From NCBI RefSeq assembly GCF_041346945.1, contig NZ_CP166850.1, positions 8,788,501 through 8,852,500 of the forward strand: a stretch of DNA of 64,000 nt. The letters are read 5' to 3'. Position 1 is the stretch's first letter; each line of letters begins with the position of its first letter. The position numbers and the translations under genes are program-made. The notes under the pieces were generated by a model that saw only the letters and a list, made by a program, of their open reading frames with translations, was not told where the DNA came from and made no database searches. Source of the DNA: Amycolatopsis sp. cg9 (GTDB lineage: Bacteria; Actinomycetota; Actinomycetes; Mycobacteriales; Pseudonocardiaceae). Shown here in pieces: positions 8,187 through 15,970 of this stretch.

Positions 8187-8417
8187 GGCCGGCGAACCCT
8201 TCGACGACCTGCCGCGCCCCGGGCTGATCCACGTCGACGGTCCGGTCGCAGCGGGGCTGATCCGGCTTCACCAGCTCGCCCGGCTTCCCGTGCTGGATAA
8301 ACCAACGAAGTTCCCGGCATTCCGGGCGACAATATTAAGTCAAGCGCTTGATTTACCATCCTTTCACTGCTTGACTGACGATGTCGATCTTCTTGCGTGC
8401 GCAGCGAAAGGAACCGC
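8187..8417 (+). promoter_or_regulatory. Promoter region of the Baeyer-Villiger operon with CAAG/CTTG palindrome
   Basis: The stretch 8290-8400 is the most AT-rich of this part of the window. TCAAGCGCTTGA at 8340-8351 is a perfect 12-bp palindrome. Its CAAG-NN-CTTG core is the same as the published core for the TetR-type steroid regulator KstR2 of mycobacteria and rhodococci, and other TetR operators look similar. No regulator gene lies next to it, so the cognate protein may be encoded elsewhere. A half-site GCTTGACT follows near 8369. AAAGGAA precedes the ATG at 8418. Confidence 0.6.
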
Positions 8418-10241
8418 ATGTCCCCCCTTCCGGCAGACCCGGCCGGCACCCGGTTCGATCCCGAGGAGCTCGGCTTCGATCCCGCGGCCCTGCGCAGCAA
8501 GTACCGCCGGGAACGGGACCGCCGGATCCGCCCCGACGGCGCCGCCCAGTACCGGCGGGCGGCGGGCGAGTTCGGTTACTACGCCGTCGATCCCTACACC
8601 GAACGGGCCGAACGGCCGCCGGTCGGGGACCGGGTCGAGGCGGTCGTCGTCGGCGGGGGCTTCGGTGGCCTGCTGACCGGTGCCCGGCTGCGGGAGGCCG
8701 GGGTGACCGACATCCGCGTGCTCGACGAGGCCGGGGACTTCGGCGGCACCTGGTACTGGAACCGCTACCCGGGCATCCACTGCGACATCGAGTCCTACGA
8801 ATACCTGCCCTTGCTGGAAGAGGTCGGCTACCTGCCGAAGTGGCGCTACGCGCCGGGCGAGGAGATCCGGCAGCACGCGATCGCCATCGCGAAGCACTAC
8901 GACCTCTACCGGGACACCCTGTTCCACACCCGCGTCACCGAGCTGCGCTGGGACGACGCCGCCGGCGAATGGCAGGTGCGCACGGACCGCGGCGACGACT
9001 TCCGCGCCCGCTACGTCGTCGTGTCCTCCGGCACGCTCACGCAGCCGAAGCTGCCCGGCATCCCCGGGATCGAGACCTTCCGCGGGCACACCTTCCACAC
9101 CAGCCGCTGGGACTACGGCTACACCGGCGGCACCGCCGACGGTGGCCTTCACCGGCTCGCCGACAAGAAGGTCGGGGTCGTCGGCACCGGCGCCACCGGG
9201 ATCCAGGTCATCCCCCACCTCGGCCGCGACGCCCGGCAGCTCTACGTCTTCCAGCGCACGCCCTCGTCGGTGGACGTGCGCGGCAACCGCCCCACCGACC
9301 CCACCTGGGCGGCGTCGCTGAAGCCGGGCTGGCAGCGGGAGCGGATGGACAACTTCCTCGCCCTCGTCACCGGCGGCCACGTCGACACCGACCTGATCGG
9401 CGACGGCTGGACCGGCACCGGCCGGCTGCAGCGCCAGATGCTCAGCGGAACCGTCGACACCGCCCTGCCGGTCGAGGACCGCGAGTACCTCGACGAAATC
9501 GCGGACTTCCGGAAGATGAACGAGATCCGCGCCCGCGTCGACGAGGTCGTGACCGACCCGGCCACGGCGGAACTGCTCAAGCCCTGGTACCGCTACATGT
9601 GCAAGCGGCCAACGTTCAGCGACTCCTACCTGCAGACGTTCAACCGCCCCAACGTCACGCTGGTCGACACCGCCGACTCGGGCGGCATCACCCGGATGAC
9701 CGAGAACGCCGTCGTCGTCGGCGATCGCGAGGTCGAGCTGGACTGCGTCATCTTCGCCACCGGCTTCGAAGTCGGCGTTTCCGGCATCCTCTCCGGCGCG
9801 CTGCCGGTGTACGGCCGCGGCGGCACGCCCTTGCTGCAGGCGTGGCGGCAGGGACCGAAGACACTGCACGGCTTCTACAGCCACGGCTTCCCGAACCTGT
9901 TCCACCTCGGGCCGCTGCAGAACGCCTCCGCCGTGAACTTCGTGCACATCCTCCAGGAGCAGGCCGCGCACATCGGCGCGGTCGTCGCCGAGGCCCGCAA
10001 GCGCGACGCCCGGTGTGTCGAGCCGACCGCCGAAGCCCAGGAGGCGTGGGTCGCCACCCTTCGCGCCCACGCCCGCGACAACTCCGTGTTCCTGGCGGCG
10101 TGCACCCCCGGTTACTACAACAACGAAGGCAAACCCCGGCCGGCGGGCAACTCCTTCGCCCCGGGGCCGATCGTCTTCCACGATCTGCTCCGCCGCTGGC
10201 GCGAAGAAGGCGGGATGGACGACGTCCTGGTCGGCGCATGA
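8418..10241 (+). CDS. Baeyer-Villiger monooxygenase
   Basis: A 607-aa flavoprotein. FAD motif GGGFGG is near residues 79-84, the BVMO fingerprint FRGHTFHTSRWD is at 221-232, and the NADPH motif GTGATG follows near 254-259. This is the type I BVMO layout (cyclohexanone/phenylacetone monooxygenase-like): FAD plus NADPH and O2 turn a ketone into an ester or lactone. The N-terminal extension of about 70 residues is typical of the longer BVMO group. Start at ATG 8418 after AAAGGAA. It heads an operon with a propeller protein, an MFS transporter and an SDR; the stop overlaps the next ATG (ATGA). Substrate is probably a cyclic or steroid-like ketone, by inference from the operator. Confidence 0.92.
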   Translation: MSPLPADPAGTRFDPEELGFDPAALRSKYRRERDRRIRPDGAAQYRRAAGEFGYYAVDPYTERAERPPVGDRVEAVVVGGGFGGLLTGARLREAGVTDIRVLDEAGDFGGTWYWNRYPGIHCDIESYEYLPLLEEVGYLPKWRYAPGEEIRQHAIAIAKHYDLYRDTLFHTRVTELRWDDAAGEWQVRTDRGDDFRARYVVVSSGTLTQPKLPGIPGIETFRGHTFHTSRWDYGYTGGTADGGLHRLADKKVGVVGTGATGIQVIPHLGRDARQLYVFQRTPSSVDVRGNRPTDPTWAASLKPGWQRERMDNFLALVTGGHVDTDLIGDGWTGTGRLQRQMLSGTVDTALPVEDREYLDEIADFRKMNEIRARVDEVVTDPATAELLKPWYRYMCKRPTFSDSYLQTFNRPNVTLVDTADSGGITRMTENAVVVGDREVELDCVIFATGFEVGVSGILSGALPVYGRGGTPLLQAWRQGPKTLHGFYSHGFPNLFHLGPLQNASAVNFVHILQEQAAHIGAVVAEARKRDARCVEPTAEAQEAWVATLRAHARDNSVFLAACTPGYYNNEGKPRPAGNSFAPGPIVFHDLLRRWREEGGMDDVLVGA

Positions 10242-11773
10242 GCGGCTTCCGCACCTGCCGGCTGACCCGGGAAACGCCGCTGCGGGGGTCGAACGGAGTC
10301 GCCTTCGGCCCGGACGGGCGGCTGTACGCGGCGCAGTTCCTGGCCGGCGAAATCAGCGCCGTCGACGTGGCCACCGGCGAGGTCGAGGTGATCGTGCCGG
10401 CCGGTGGGCCGGTGCAGGCACCGGACGACCTCGCGTTCGGTGCCGACGGGTCGATGTACATCACCGACCTCGTGCCCGGCCGGGTGTGGCGCCGGCGTCC
10501 CGACGCGACGTTCACCCTGGTCACCGACCAGGTCCGCCTGCCCAACGGGATCGCCTGCGTCGGCGACCGCCTGTTCGTCAACGAGATGGTCCCGGACGGC
10601 CGGCTGCTGGAGCTGGGCGCGGCCGGGCCCGTCGTGCTCACCGGCGGGCTGGCCATGGGCAACGCCATGCAACTCGGCCCGGACGGTGCCCTCTACTACC
10701 CGCACATGCTCACCGGCGAGGTCTTCCGGATCCCGCCCGACGGGGGTACCCCGGAGCTCGTCGCCGCGGCCGTGCACGAGCCGGTCGCCGTCCGGTTCGA
10801 CCGGGGCGGCGTGCTGCAGGTGCTTTCCCGCGGCGCGGCCGGCATCGTCACCCGCATCGACCTGTTCGGCACCGGTGACCGGACGCTGCTCACCAGCGGG
10901 CTGCCGGCCCTGGACAACGCCGCTTTCGACGCGGAGAACCGCATGTTCGTCTCCAGCTACGCCGGCGGCGGCATCACCGAACTGCACCCCGACGGCCGGA
11001 CCCGGGAGATCGCACCGCGCGGCTTCGCCGGCCCCTACGGCGTGACGGTCGACCTCGGCGGCACCGTGCTCACCGCCGACCACTACCGCGTCGCCGAACC
11101 GCGGCAACCGGCGGGCGAGGTCACCACGACCGAACTGCTCACGTTCGCGCACGGCATCACCGCCGACGGCGACCTACTGCACCTGACCTCCCAGTTCGGG
11201 CAGGTCCGGACGTACGACCGGACGACGCGGGCCGTCCGCGTGCGAGCGGACGGCCTGGCCGAGCCGGTGGGCATCGCCGTCCGCGCGGACGGCGTGCTCG
11301 TGGTCGCCGAGGCGGGCGCGGGCCGCGTCCTCACCATCGCCACCGATGACACGGTCAGCGTGCTCGCCGGCGGCTTCGGCCACCCCGTCGACGTGGCCGC
11401 CGACAGCGCGGGGCAGTGGTATGTCAGCGACGAGGAACGCGGCGCGGTGTACCGCCTCGACGGTGCGACCCCGGTCCTCGTGGCGGACGGACTCGATGCC
11501 CCGCAGGGGATCGCGGCCGGCGACGGCTGCCTGTACGTCGCCGAAACCGCGGCGGGCCGGCTCGTCGCGGTGGACCTCGGCAGCGGTGCGGTCCGGAAGG
11601 CCGCCGACCTCCCGGCGAATCCCGGCCGGCCCGGCGACCTGCCCGCATTGCGCGCCCACGGCCTGCCCGGTGTCCCCCGGCCCTTCGCCGGCCTCGCCGT
11701 GGCCGCCGACAAGTCCCTCTACGCCGCCGCCGGCGGCACCGTCCTGCACCTGACTCCCGCGGAGGAATCGTGA
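10238..11773 (+). CDS. SMP-30/gluconolactonase-like double beta-propeller protein
   Basis: This 511-aa protein is built of repeated blades of the kind GVAFGPDGRLYAAQFLAGE, DDLAFGADGSMYITDL, GVTVDLGGTVLTADHY and DVAADSAGQWYVSDE. Two SMP-30/NHL-type six-bladed domains seem to be joined in tandem (about 1-280 and 285-511). SMP-30 proteins are metal-dependent lactonases. Placed directly after a BVMO, with 4-nt ATGA overlap, it would suit hydrolysis of the lactone or ester made by that enzyme. No signal peptide is seen, so it is cytosolic. The double length is unusual for a lactonase, and one half could be non-catalytic. Function inferred from context. Confidence 0.8.
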   Translation: MSGFRTCRLTRETPLRGSNGVAFGPDGRLYAAQFLAGEISAVDVATGEVEVIVPAGGPVQAPDDLAFGADGSMYITDLVPGRVWRRRPDATFTLVTDQVRLPNGIACVGDRLFVNEMVPDGRLLELGAAGPVVLTGGLAMGNAMQLGPDGALYYPHMLTGEVFRIPPDGGTPELVAAAVHEPVAVRFDRGGVLQVLSRGAAGIVTRIDLFGTGDRTLLTSGLPALDNAAFDAENRMFVSSYAGGGITELHPDGRTREIAPRGFAGPYGVTVDLGGTVLTADHYRVAEPRQPAGEVTTTELLTFAHGITADGDLLHLTSQFGQVRTYDRTTRAVRVRADGLAEPVGIAVRADGVLVVAEAGAGRVLTIATDDTVSVLAGGFGHPVDVAADSAGQWYVSDEERGAVYRLDGATPVLVADGLDAPQGIAAGDGCLYVAETAAGRLVAVDLGSGAVRKAADLPANPGRPGDLPALRAHGLPGVPRPFAGLAVAADKSLYAAAGGTVLHLTPAEES

Positions 11774-13269
11774 CCGCCCCCGCCCGCGGGCAGGTCCTCC
11801 AGGCACTCAGCGGCCTGCTGCTCGCCTTGTTCGTCTCCACGCTGAGCAGCACCGTGGTGTCCACCGCGCTGCCGCGCATGCTGCACGACCTGCACGGCTC
11901 CCCCGTCCAGTACGCCTGGGTCGTCACCGCCACGCTGCTCGCGGCCACCGCGGCCACCCCGATCTGGGGCAAGCTCGCCGACCTCTACCCCAAGAAGTCG
12001 CTCATCCAGATCACCACCGTCGTCTTCATCGCCGGCTCGGTCGCCGCGGGCCTGGCGCAGAACACCGGCCAGCTCATCGGGGCCCGCGCACTGCAGGGCA
12101 TCGGCGTCGGCGGCCTGCAGTCCCTGGTCCAGATCGCCATCGCCGCGATGATCCCGCCGCGCGAACGCGGCCGCTACGCCGGTTACCAGAGCAGCGTCAC
12201 GGCGCTGTCCACCATCGGCGGGCCGCTGCTGGGCGGCTTCATCGTCGACACTTCGTGGCTGGGCTGGCGGTGGTGCTTCTTCATCGGCGTGCCCGTGGCG
12301 CTGGCCGCTCTGGTCCTGCTCCAGCTGACCCTGCGGCTGCCCGTGGTGCGGCGGGAGAACGTGCGGATCGACTACTGGGGCGCCACCCTCATCACCGGCG
12401 GGGTCAGCCTGCTGCTGATCTGGGTGTCCTTCGCCGGCGACTCGTTCCCGTGGGCGTCCTGGCAGACAACCGTGCTCGTCGGCGGTACCGGCGTCCTGCT
12501 CGGGCTCGCCGCCTGGGTCGAAACCCGCGCCGCCGAGCCCGTCGTCCCCCCGCGCATCATCCGGCAGCGCACCACCGCGCTCGCCATCCTCGGCAGCCTG
12601 GCCGCCGGCACCGCGATGTACGGCGCCGCGGTCTTCCTCAGCCAGTACTTCCAGGTCAGCCGGGCCCACACGCCGACCGAGGCCGGGCTGCTGACCATCC
12701 CGATGATGGCCGGCATCCTCGTCTCCTCCATCGTCGCCGGCCGCCGGATCAGCCGCAGCGGCCACGTCAAGCCGTTCCTCGTCGCCGGCGCCCTCAGCCT
12801 CACCGCGGGCTTCGCGGGCCTCGGCTTCATCGACGAGCGCACTCCCCTGCCCTTCATCGCCGTCGCGATGCTGCTGATCGGCACCGGGGTCGGCATGACC
12901 CTCCAGAACTTCGTGCTGGTCGTGCAGAACGCCGTCCCCCTGCGCGACATCGGCGCGGCCAGCGCCACCGTCTCCTTCTTCCGCTCCCTCGGCGGCACCA
13001 TCGGCGTCGCCGTCCTCGGCGCGGTCCTCGCCCGCCAGGTCGCCGGCCGGACCGCGGCCGGCGACCTGCCACCGGCGGCCTACGGTGCCGCCACCGGCCA
13101 CATCTTCGCCGTCTCGGCCGGGATCGCACTGCTCGGCGTCCTCGCCGCGGTCCTGCTGAAACCCGTACCGCTCCGGGACAGCCTGGAGCTGCCCGGCGCC
13201 GCGGAAGAACCGGCGGACGTCCGCAGATCCACCCGAGGGAAGGAATCCCATGCCGCAGAACGGCGATGA
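11770..13269 (+). CDS. MFS transporter, DHA2 (14-helix) family
   Basis: A 499-aa membrane protein starting at GTG 11770, overlapping the previous stop by 4 nt. Hydrophobic segments run through the whole length, consistent with 14 helices. Motif A appears as GKLADLYPKKS, and motif C-like GxxxGPxxGG as TIGGPLLGGFIVD. Related proteins are proton-driven drug or solute exporters. Inside this catabolic operon it may move the substrate in or a toxic intermediate out. The 3' end overlaps the next gene by 20 nt, which supports one transcript. Direction of transport cannot be told from sequence. Confidence 0.9.
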   Translation: MTAPARGQVLQALSGLLLALFVSTLSSTVVSTALPRMLHDLHGSPVQYAWVVTATLLAATAATPIWGKLADLYPKKSLIQITTVVFIAGSVAAGLAQNTGQLIGARALQGIGVGGLQSLVQIAIAAMIPPRERGRYAGYQSSVTALSTIGGPLLGGFIVDTSWLGWRWCFFIGVPVALAALVLLQLTLRLPVVRRENVRIDYWGATLITGGVSLLLIWVSFAGDSFPWASWQTTVLVGGTGVLLGLAAWVETRAAEPVVPPRIIRQRTTALAILGSLAAGTAMYGAAVFLSQYFQVSRAHTPTEAGLLTIPMMAGILVSSIVAGRRISRSGHVKPFLVAGALSLTAGFAGLGFIDERTPLPFIAVAMLLIGTGVGMTLQNFVLVVQNAVPLRDIGAASATVSFFRSLGGTIGVAVLGAVLARQVAGRTAAGDLPPAAYGAATGHIFAVSAGIALLGVLAAVLLKPVPLRDSLELPGAAEEPADVRRSTRGKESHAAERR

Positions 13270-14011
13270 CGGCCGCTTCACCGACCGCACCATCATCGTG
13301 ACCGGCGCCGGATCCGGCATCGGCCGCGCCGCCGCGGTCCGCGTCGCCGCCGAAGGCGGGCACGTGGTGGCCGCCGATCTCGACCCGGCCCGGCTGGCCG
13401 ACCTCGTCGCGCAGTGCGGCGAGGAATCCGTCACCGCCGTCGCGGGGGACATCACCGAGCCGGCGGTGCTGGCGCGGGTCGTCGCGGCGGGCGGCAGCCG
13501 GATCGACGGGCTGGCCAACGTGGCCGGGATCATGGACGGTTTCCTGCCACCGTCCGAAGTGGACGACGCGGTGTGGGACCGCGTGCTGGGCATCAACCTG
13601 ACCGCGACCATGCGGCTGACCCGGGCGGTCCTGCCGGGGATGATCGAGGCGGGCCGCGGGTCGATCGTGAACGTCGCTTCGGAGGCGGCGTTGCGCGGGT
13701 CGGCGGCGGGCGCGGCCTACACCGCGTCGAAGCACGCGGTGGTCGGCTACACCGCCAGCGTCGCGTTCTTCCACGGCGCGCAAGGGGTCCGGGCGAACGC
13801 GGTCGCCCCGGGACCGACGATCACCGGCATCGACGGCGGGATGCGCTCGTCGTACGCGGCCGGACGCAGCGGTCCGGTCCTGCGGGCGACCATGCCGGCC
13901 CCGGCGGCACCCGAGCACGTGGCGGCCTCGATCGTGTGGCTGCTCAGCGACGACGCCACCAACGTCAACGGCGTGGTGCTGCCCAGCGACGGCGGCTGGT
14001 CGGTCGCCTGA
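13250..14011 (+). CDS. Short-chain dehydrogenase/reductase
   Basis: A 253-aa classical SDR. TGAGSGIG is near residues 18-25, NVAG near 88-91, and the active-site YTASK near 156-160, with Ser in NVASEA upstream. GGGAAGGAA precedes the ATG. It is the last gene of the BVMO operon. The simplest scheme is oxidation of an alcohol to the ketone that the BVMO then oxygenates, or of the hydroxy acid released by the lactonase. Cofactor is probably NAD(+), given the Asp in ADLDPARL. Convergent remnants and a TetR gene follow on the other strand. Confidence 0.9.
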   Translation: MPQNGDDGRFTDRTIIVTGAGSGIGRAAAVRVAAEGGHVVAADLDPARLADLVAQCGEESVTAVAGDITEPAVLARVVAAGGSRIDGLANVAGIMDGFLPPSEVDDAVWDRVLGINLTATMRLTRAVLPGMIEAGRGSIVNVASEAALRGSAAGAAYTASKHAVVGYTASVAFFHGAQGVRANAVAPGPTITGIDGGMRSSYAAGRSGPVLRATMPAPAAPEHVAASIVWLLSDDATNVNGVVLPSDGGWSVA

Positions 14012-14023
14012 GCGCGGCGCCGG

Positions 14024-14243
14024 TCACCGCCCGCGTGGCACCAGCTCGAGCGTCGCGGCCCTGGCCTCCTGGCTCGTGATCGACCGCACCGGGCTCGAGT
14101 AGCGGCGGTACTTCTCGCGGTACGCCGCGTCGATGCGGTCGTTCAGCTCCTCGTCCTCGATGTCCGCAAAGGACACGTCGTACTCGGTGCCACCGACGCG
14201 GACACGTCCTTCGGGGCTGCAGGCGACCGTGGCCGGCCGCTCA
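14024..14243 (-). pseudogene. C-terminal remnant of a DUF2255-family gene
   Basis: Reading the minus strand toward 14024 gives RVGGTEYDVSFADIEDEELN, then DRIDAAYREKYRRYSSPVRS, then EARAATLELVPRGR and a stop. As I recall the family, this is the C-terminal two thirds of DUF2255 proteins (about 120 aa in full). Upstream the frame runs into the 3' end of the TetR gene and the resemblance ends, with no start codon or ribosome site. The N-terminal half is therefore lost. It most likely marks an old deletion that joined the TetR gene to this fragment. The alternative, a short real gene with an unusual start, seems less likely. Confidence 0.6.
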
Positions 14244-14837
14244 CCGCGGTAGCAGGCCCCGCACGAGGGTGTGGACCGTTCCGGTGACCACGGCGTCGGG
14301 TGGCCGGTCGCCGATCATGCCGCCGGTGATGACCGATGCCAGTCCCCGCAGGACCGTGAGCACGGCCATCGCGACGCGGTCCGGCTCGTCGCCGACGATC
14401 TCGCCGCGTTCCATCGCGTCGCCGATGAGCGCCACCGGGGCGGCGAACGCCCGCTCGTTCGCCTCGCGCAGCTCCGGGCGGGCCGGGTTGTCCTTGTGCG
14501 CGAACACCAGCGCCAGCAGGGCCGGGAACCGGGTGGCGAACCCGACGTAGACCTGCGCGAACGCGGTCAGCCGCGCCTCGAAGTCGCCCTTCGCCCGGCC
14601 GAGGCCCTCGTCGAGCTCGTCACCGAGGCGCCGCAGGCCGCGCAGGGCGAGGGCGTCGAGCAGTGCCTGCTTGTCGGCGAAGTGCTGGCGCGGCGCGCTG
14701 TGGCTCACGCCCAGCTCGCGGGCGAGACCCCGCAGCGAAAGCGCGGCCGGGCCGCCTTCCGCGAGGGCGCGCTCGGCCTGGTCGAGCAGCGCGGACCGCA
14801 GGTTGCCGTGGTGGTAGGGCGCCGCCGTGTCGTCCAT
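14241..14837 (-). CDS. TetR/AcrR-family regulator
   Basis: About 198 aa from ATG 14837 (MDDTAAPYHHGNLRSALLDQ), with a DNA-binding domain of the HHGNLR...LSLRGLARELGVSHSAPRQHF kind, a common TetR subgroup. The C-terminal ligand domain fills the rest. An in-frame ATG at 14861 would add 8 residues but lies in the operator region; the family start favours 14837. It is divergent from the VOC gene at 14933 and the shared region holds a strong promoter and TGTAGTC repeats, so it probably represses that gene and itself. Its 3' end overlaps the DUF2255 remnant. Confidence 0.88.
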   Translation of the reverse strand: MDDTAAPYHHGNLRSALLDQAERALAEGGPAALSLRGLARELGVSHSAPRQHFADKQALLDALALRGLRRLGDELDEGLGRAKGDFEARLTAFAQVYVGFATRFPALLALVFAHKDNPARPELREANERAFAAPVALIGDAMERGEIVGDEPDRVAMAVLTVLRGLASVITGGMIGDRPPDAVVTGTVHTLVRGLLPR

Positions 14838-14860
14838 GGCCGCAGTGTAGCCACCGCCCA

Positions 14861-14906
14861 CAATGTAGTCATTGACAATATTGTAGTCGCTGCCTACATT
14901 CGGACG
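14861..14906 (+). promoter_or_regulatory. Strong promoter and operator repeats for the VOC gene
   Basis: TTGACA at 14872-14877 and TACATT at 14895-14900 are separated by exactly 17 nt, an almost ideal sigma-70-type promoter, rare in such GC-rich DNA. TGTAGTC occurs twice (14864 and 14883) in direct orientation, and AATGTAG (14862) faces CTACATT (14894) as an inverted pair, with the palindrome CAATATTG overlapping the -35 side. A TetR dimer bound here would cover both promoters. Confidence 0.75.
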
Positions 14907-14932
14907 GAGAACACGAAGCCAGGGAGGCCGTC

Positions 14933-15340
14933 ATGGTCCGGTTCCACCACGTCAGCGTTTCCGTCGCCGACCTCGACGCGCAGCGGCGCTGGTACGCCGA
15001 CGCCCTCGGCTTCACCGAGGTGGTCGAGCAGTTCGAGGTGCCGGAGGCAGGTGTCCGCACCGCCGTGGTGCAGACCGGCGGCGGCACCCGGATCGAGCTG
15101 ATCGAACGGGCCGGTTCCACCCGCCCGGAGACGTTCGCCGACCCGGTGGACGTCCTCCGCGTCCAGGGCTACGGCCACTGGGCCCTCGAGGTCGACGACC
15201 TCGACGCGACGTACGCCCGGCTGACCGGCGCGGGCGCGCGGGCGGTGTGGCCCCCGGCCGACGCCGTCCGGCCCGGCGCCCGGTTCGGCTACGTCAAGGA
15301 CCTCGAAGGCAACCTGATCGAGCTCATCCAGCCCGCCTGA
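14933..15340 (+). CDS. VOC-family (glyoxalase-like) protein
   Basis: A 135-aa protein with the two beta-alpha-beta-beta-beta modules of the vicinal oxygen chelate fold. It starts FHHVSVSVADLDAQRRWYAD with a metal-ligand type His near residue 5, has GHWALEVDDLDATYARL in the second half (His near 82) and ends with FGYVKDLEGNLIELIQP, a glyoxalase-type C-terminus with Glu as a possible ligand. AGGGAGG precedes the ATG. VOC proteins include dioxygenases, isomerases and resistance proteins; the inducible look of its promoter, under a divergent TetR, suggests response to a small toxic or catabolic compound. Confidence 0.85.
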   Translation: MVRFHHVSVSVADLDAQRRWYADALGFTEVVEQFEVPEAGVRTAVVQTGGGTRIELIERAGSTRPETFADPVDVLRVQGYGHWALEVDDLDATYARLTGAGARAVWPPADAVRPGARFGYVKDLEGNLIELIQPA

Positions 15341-15373
15341 GCGGCGGGGCCGAGCCGGCACGTCCGCCTTCGT

Positions 15374-15970
15374 TCACTCCGAGACGACGATGACGTGCAA
15401 GCTCCTCGGCCCGTGCACGCCTTCCACCCTGGTCAGCTCGATGTCGCTGGTGGCGCTGGGCCCGCTGATCCAGGTCTGCGGACGGGCCGGGTCCAGCGCG
15501 GCGACGGCCTGCGGCACGCCGGGCACGATGCGGTCCTCGCGGAGCACGCACACGTGCACGTCGGGCACGAGGCTCAGCGCTCGCCGGCCCTGGCCGGGGC
15601 CGTGGTCGAGGACCAGCGTTCCGGTGGTCGCGATCCCCAGCGCGGCCGTGGTCACGACGGCGTCGAACCCGGCCAGCTCCGCGGTGGTTCCGGCCCGCGC
15701 CGCGCCGGTGCCGCCGATCTCGACCGGGAACCCTTCGGGCACCAGCACCTTCCGCGCCGATCCCAGTGCGCTCCGGATGGCCCCGGGCAGTTCGGCGGTG
15801 GTGCAGCGGGTGAGCTCGGCGCGGTAGTCGACCACGCGCTCGGCGAACAGCGCGACGACGTCGTCGACCACCACCGAGCGGTAGCCGCGCGGGACGGCCG
15901 CTTCGGCCTGAGTCGTGGTCCGGATGGCGCCGCGGACGGCCGCCAGGATCTCCTCGCGGGCGGTCGTCAT
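15374..15970 (-). CDS. lutC: LutC, lactate utilization protein (LUD domain)
   Basis: A 198-aa LUD-domain protein with the family features VVDDVVALFAERVVDYRAE at the start and GIATTGTLVLDHGPGQGRRA in the middle. LutC is the third component of the L-lactate oxidation complex LutABC, which converts L-lactate to pyruvate. It is the last gene of the operon and its ATG at 15970 overlaps the lutB stop by 4 nt (ATGA). No cysteine clusters are present, as expected for LutC. The gene is convergent with the VOC gene, 33 bp away. Confidence 0.92.
   Translation of the reverse strand: MTTAREEILAAVRGAIRTTTQAEAAVPRGYRSVVVDDVVALFAERVVDYRAELTRCTTAELPGAIRSALGSARKVLVPEGFPVEIGGTGAARAGTTAELAGFDAVVTTAALGIATTGTLVLDHGPGQGRRALSLVPDVHVCVLREDRIVPGVPQAVAALDPARPQTWISGPSATSDIELTRVEGVHGPRSLHVIVVSE

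Noticed and set aside
8364..10181. 605-aa minus-strand frame opposite the BVMO gene
   Set aside because: Shadow ORF; the plus strand carries the complete BVMO fingerprint.
11719..13611. 630-aa minus-strand frame opposite the MFS and SDR genes
   Set aside because: Compositional shadow with Asp/Gly/Gln-rich sequence and no domain.
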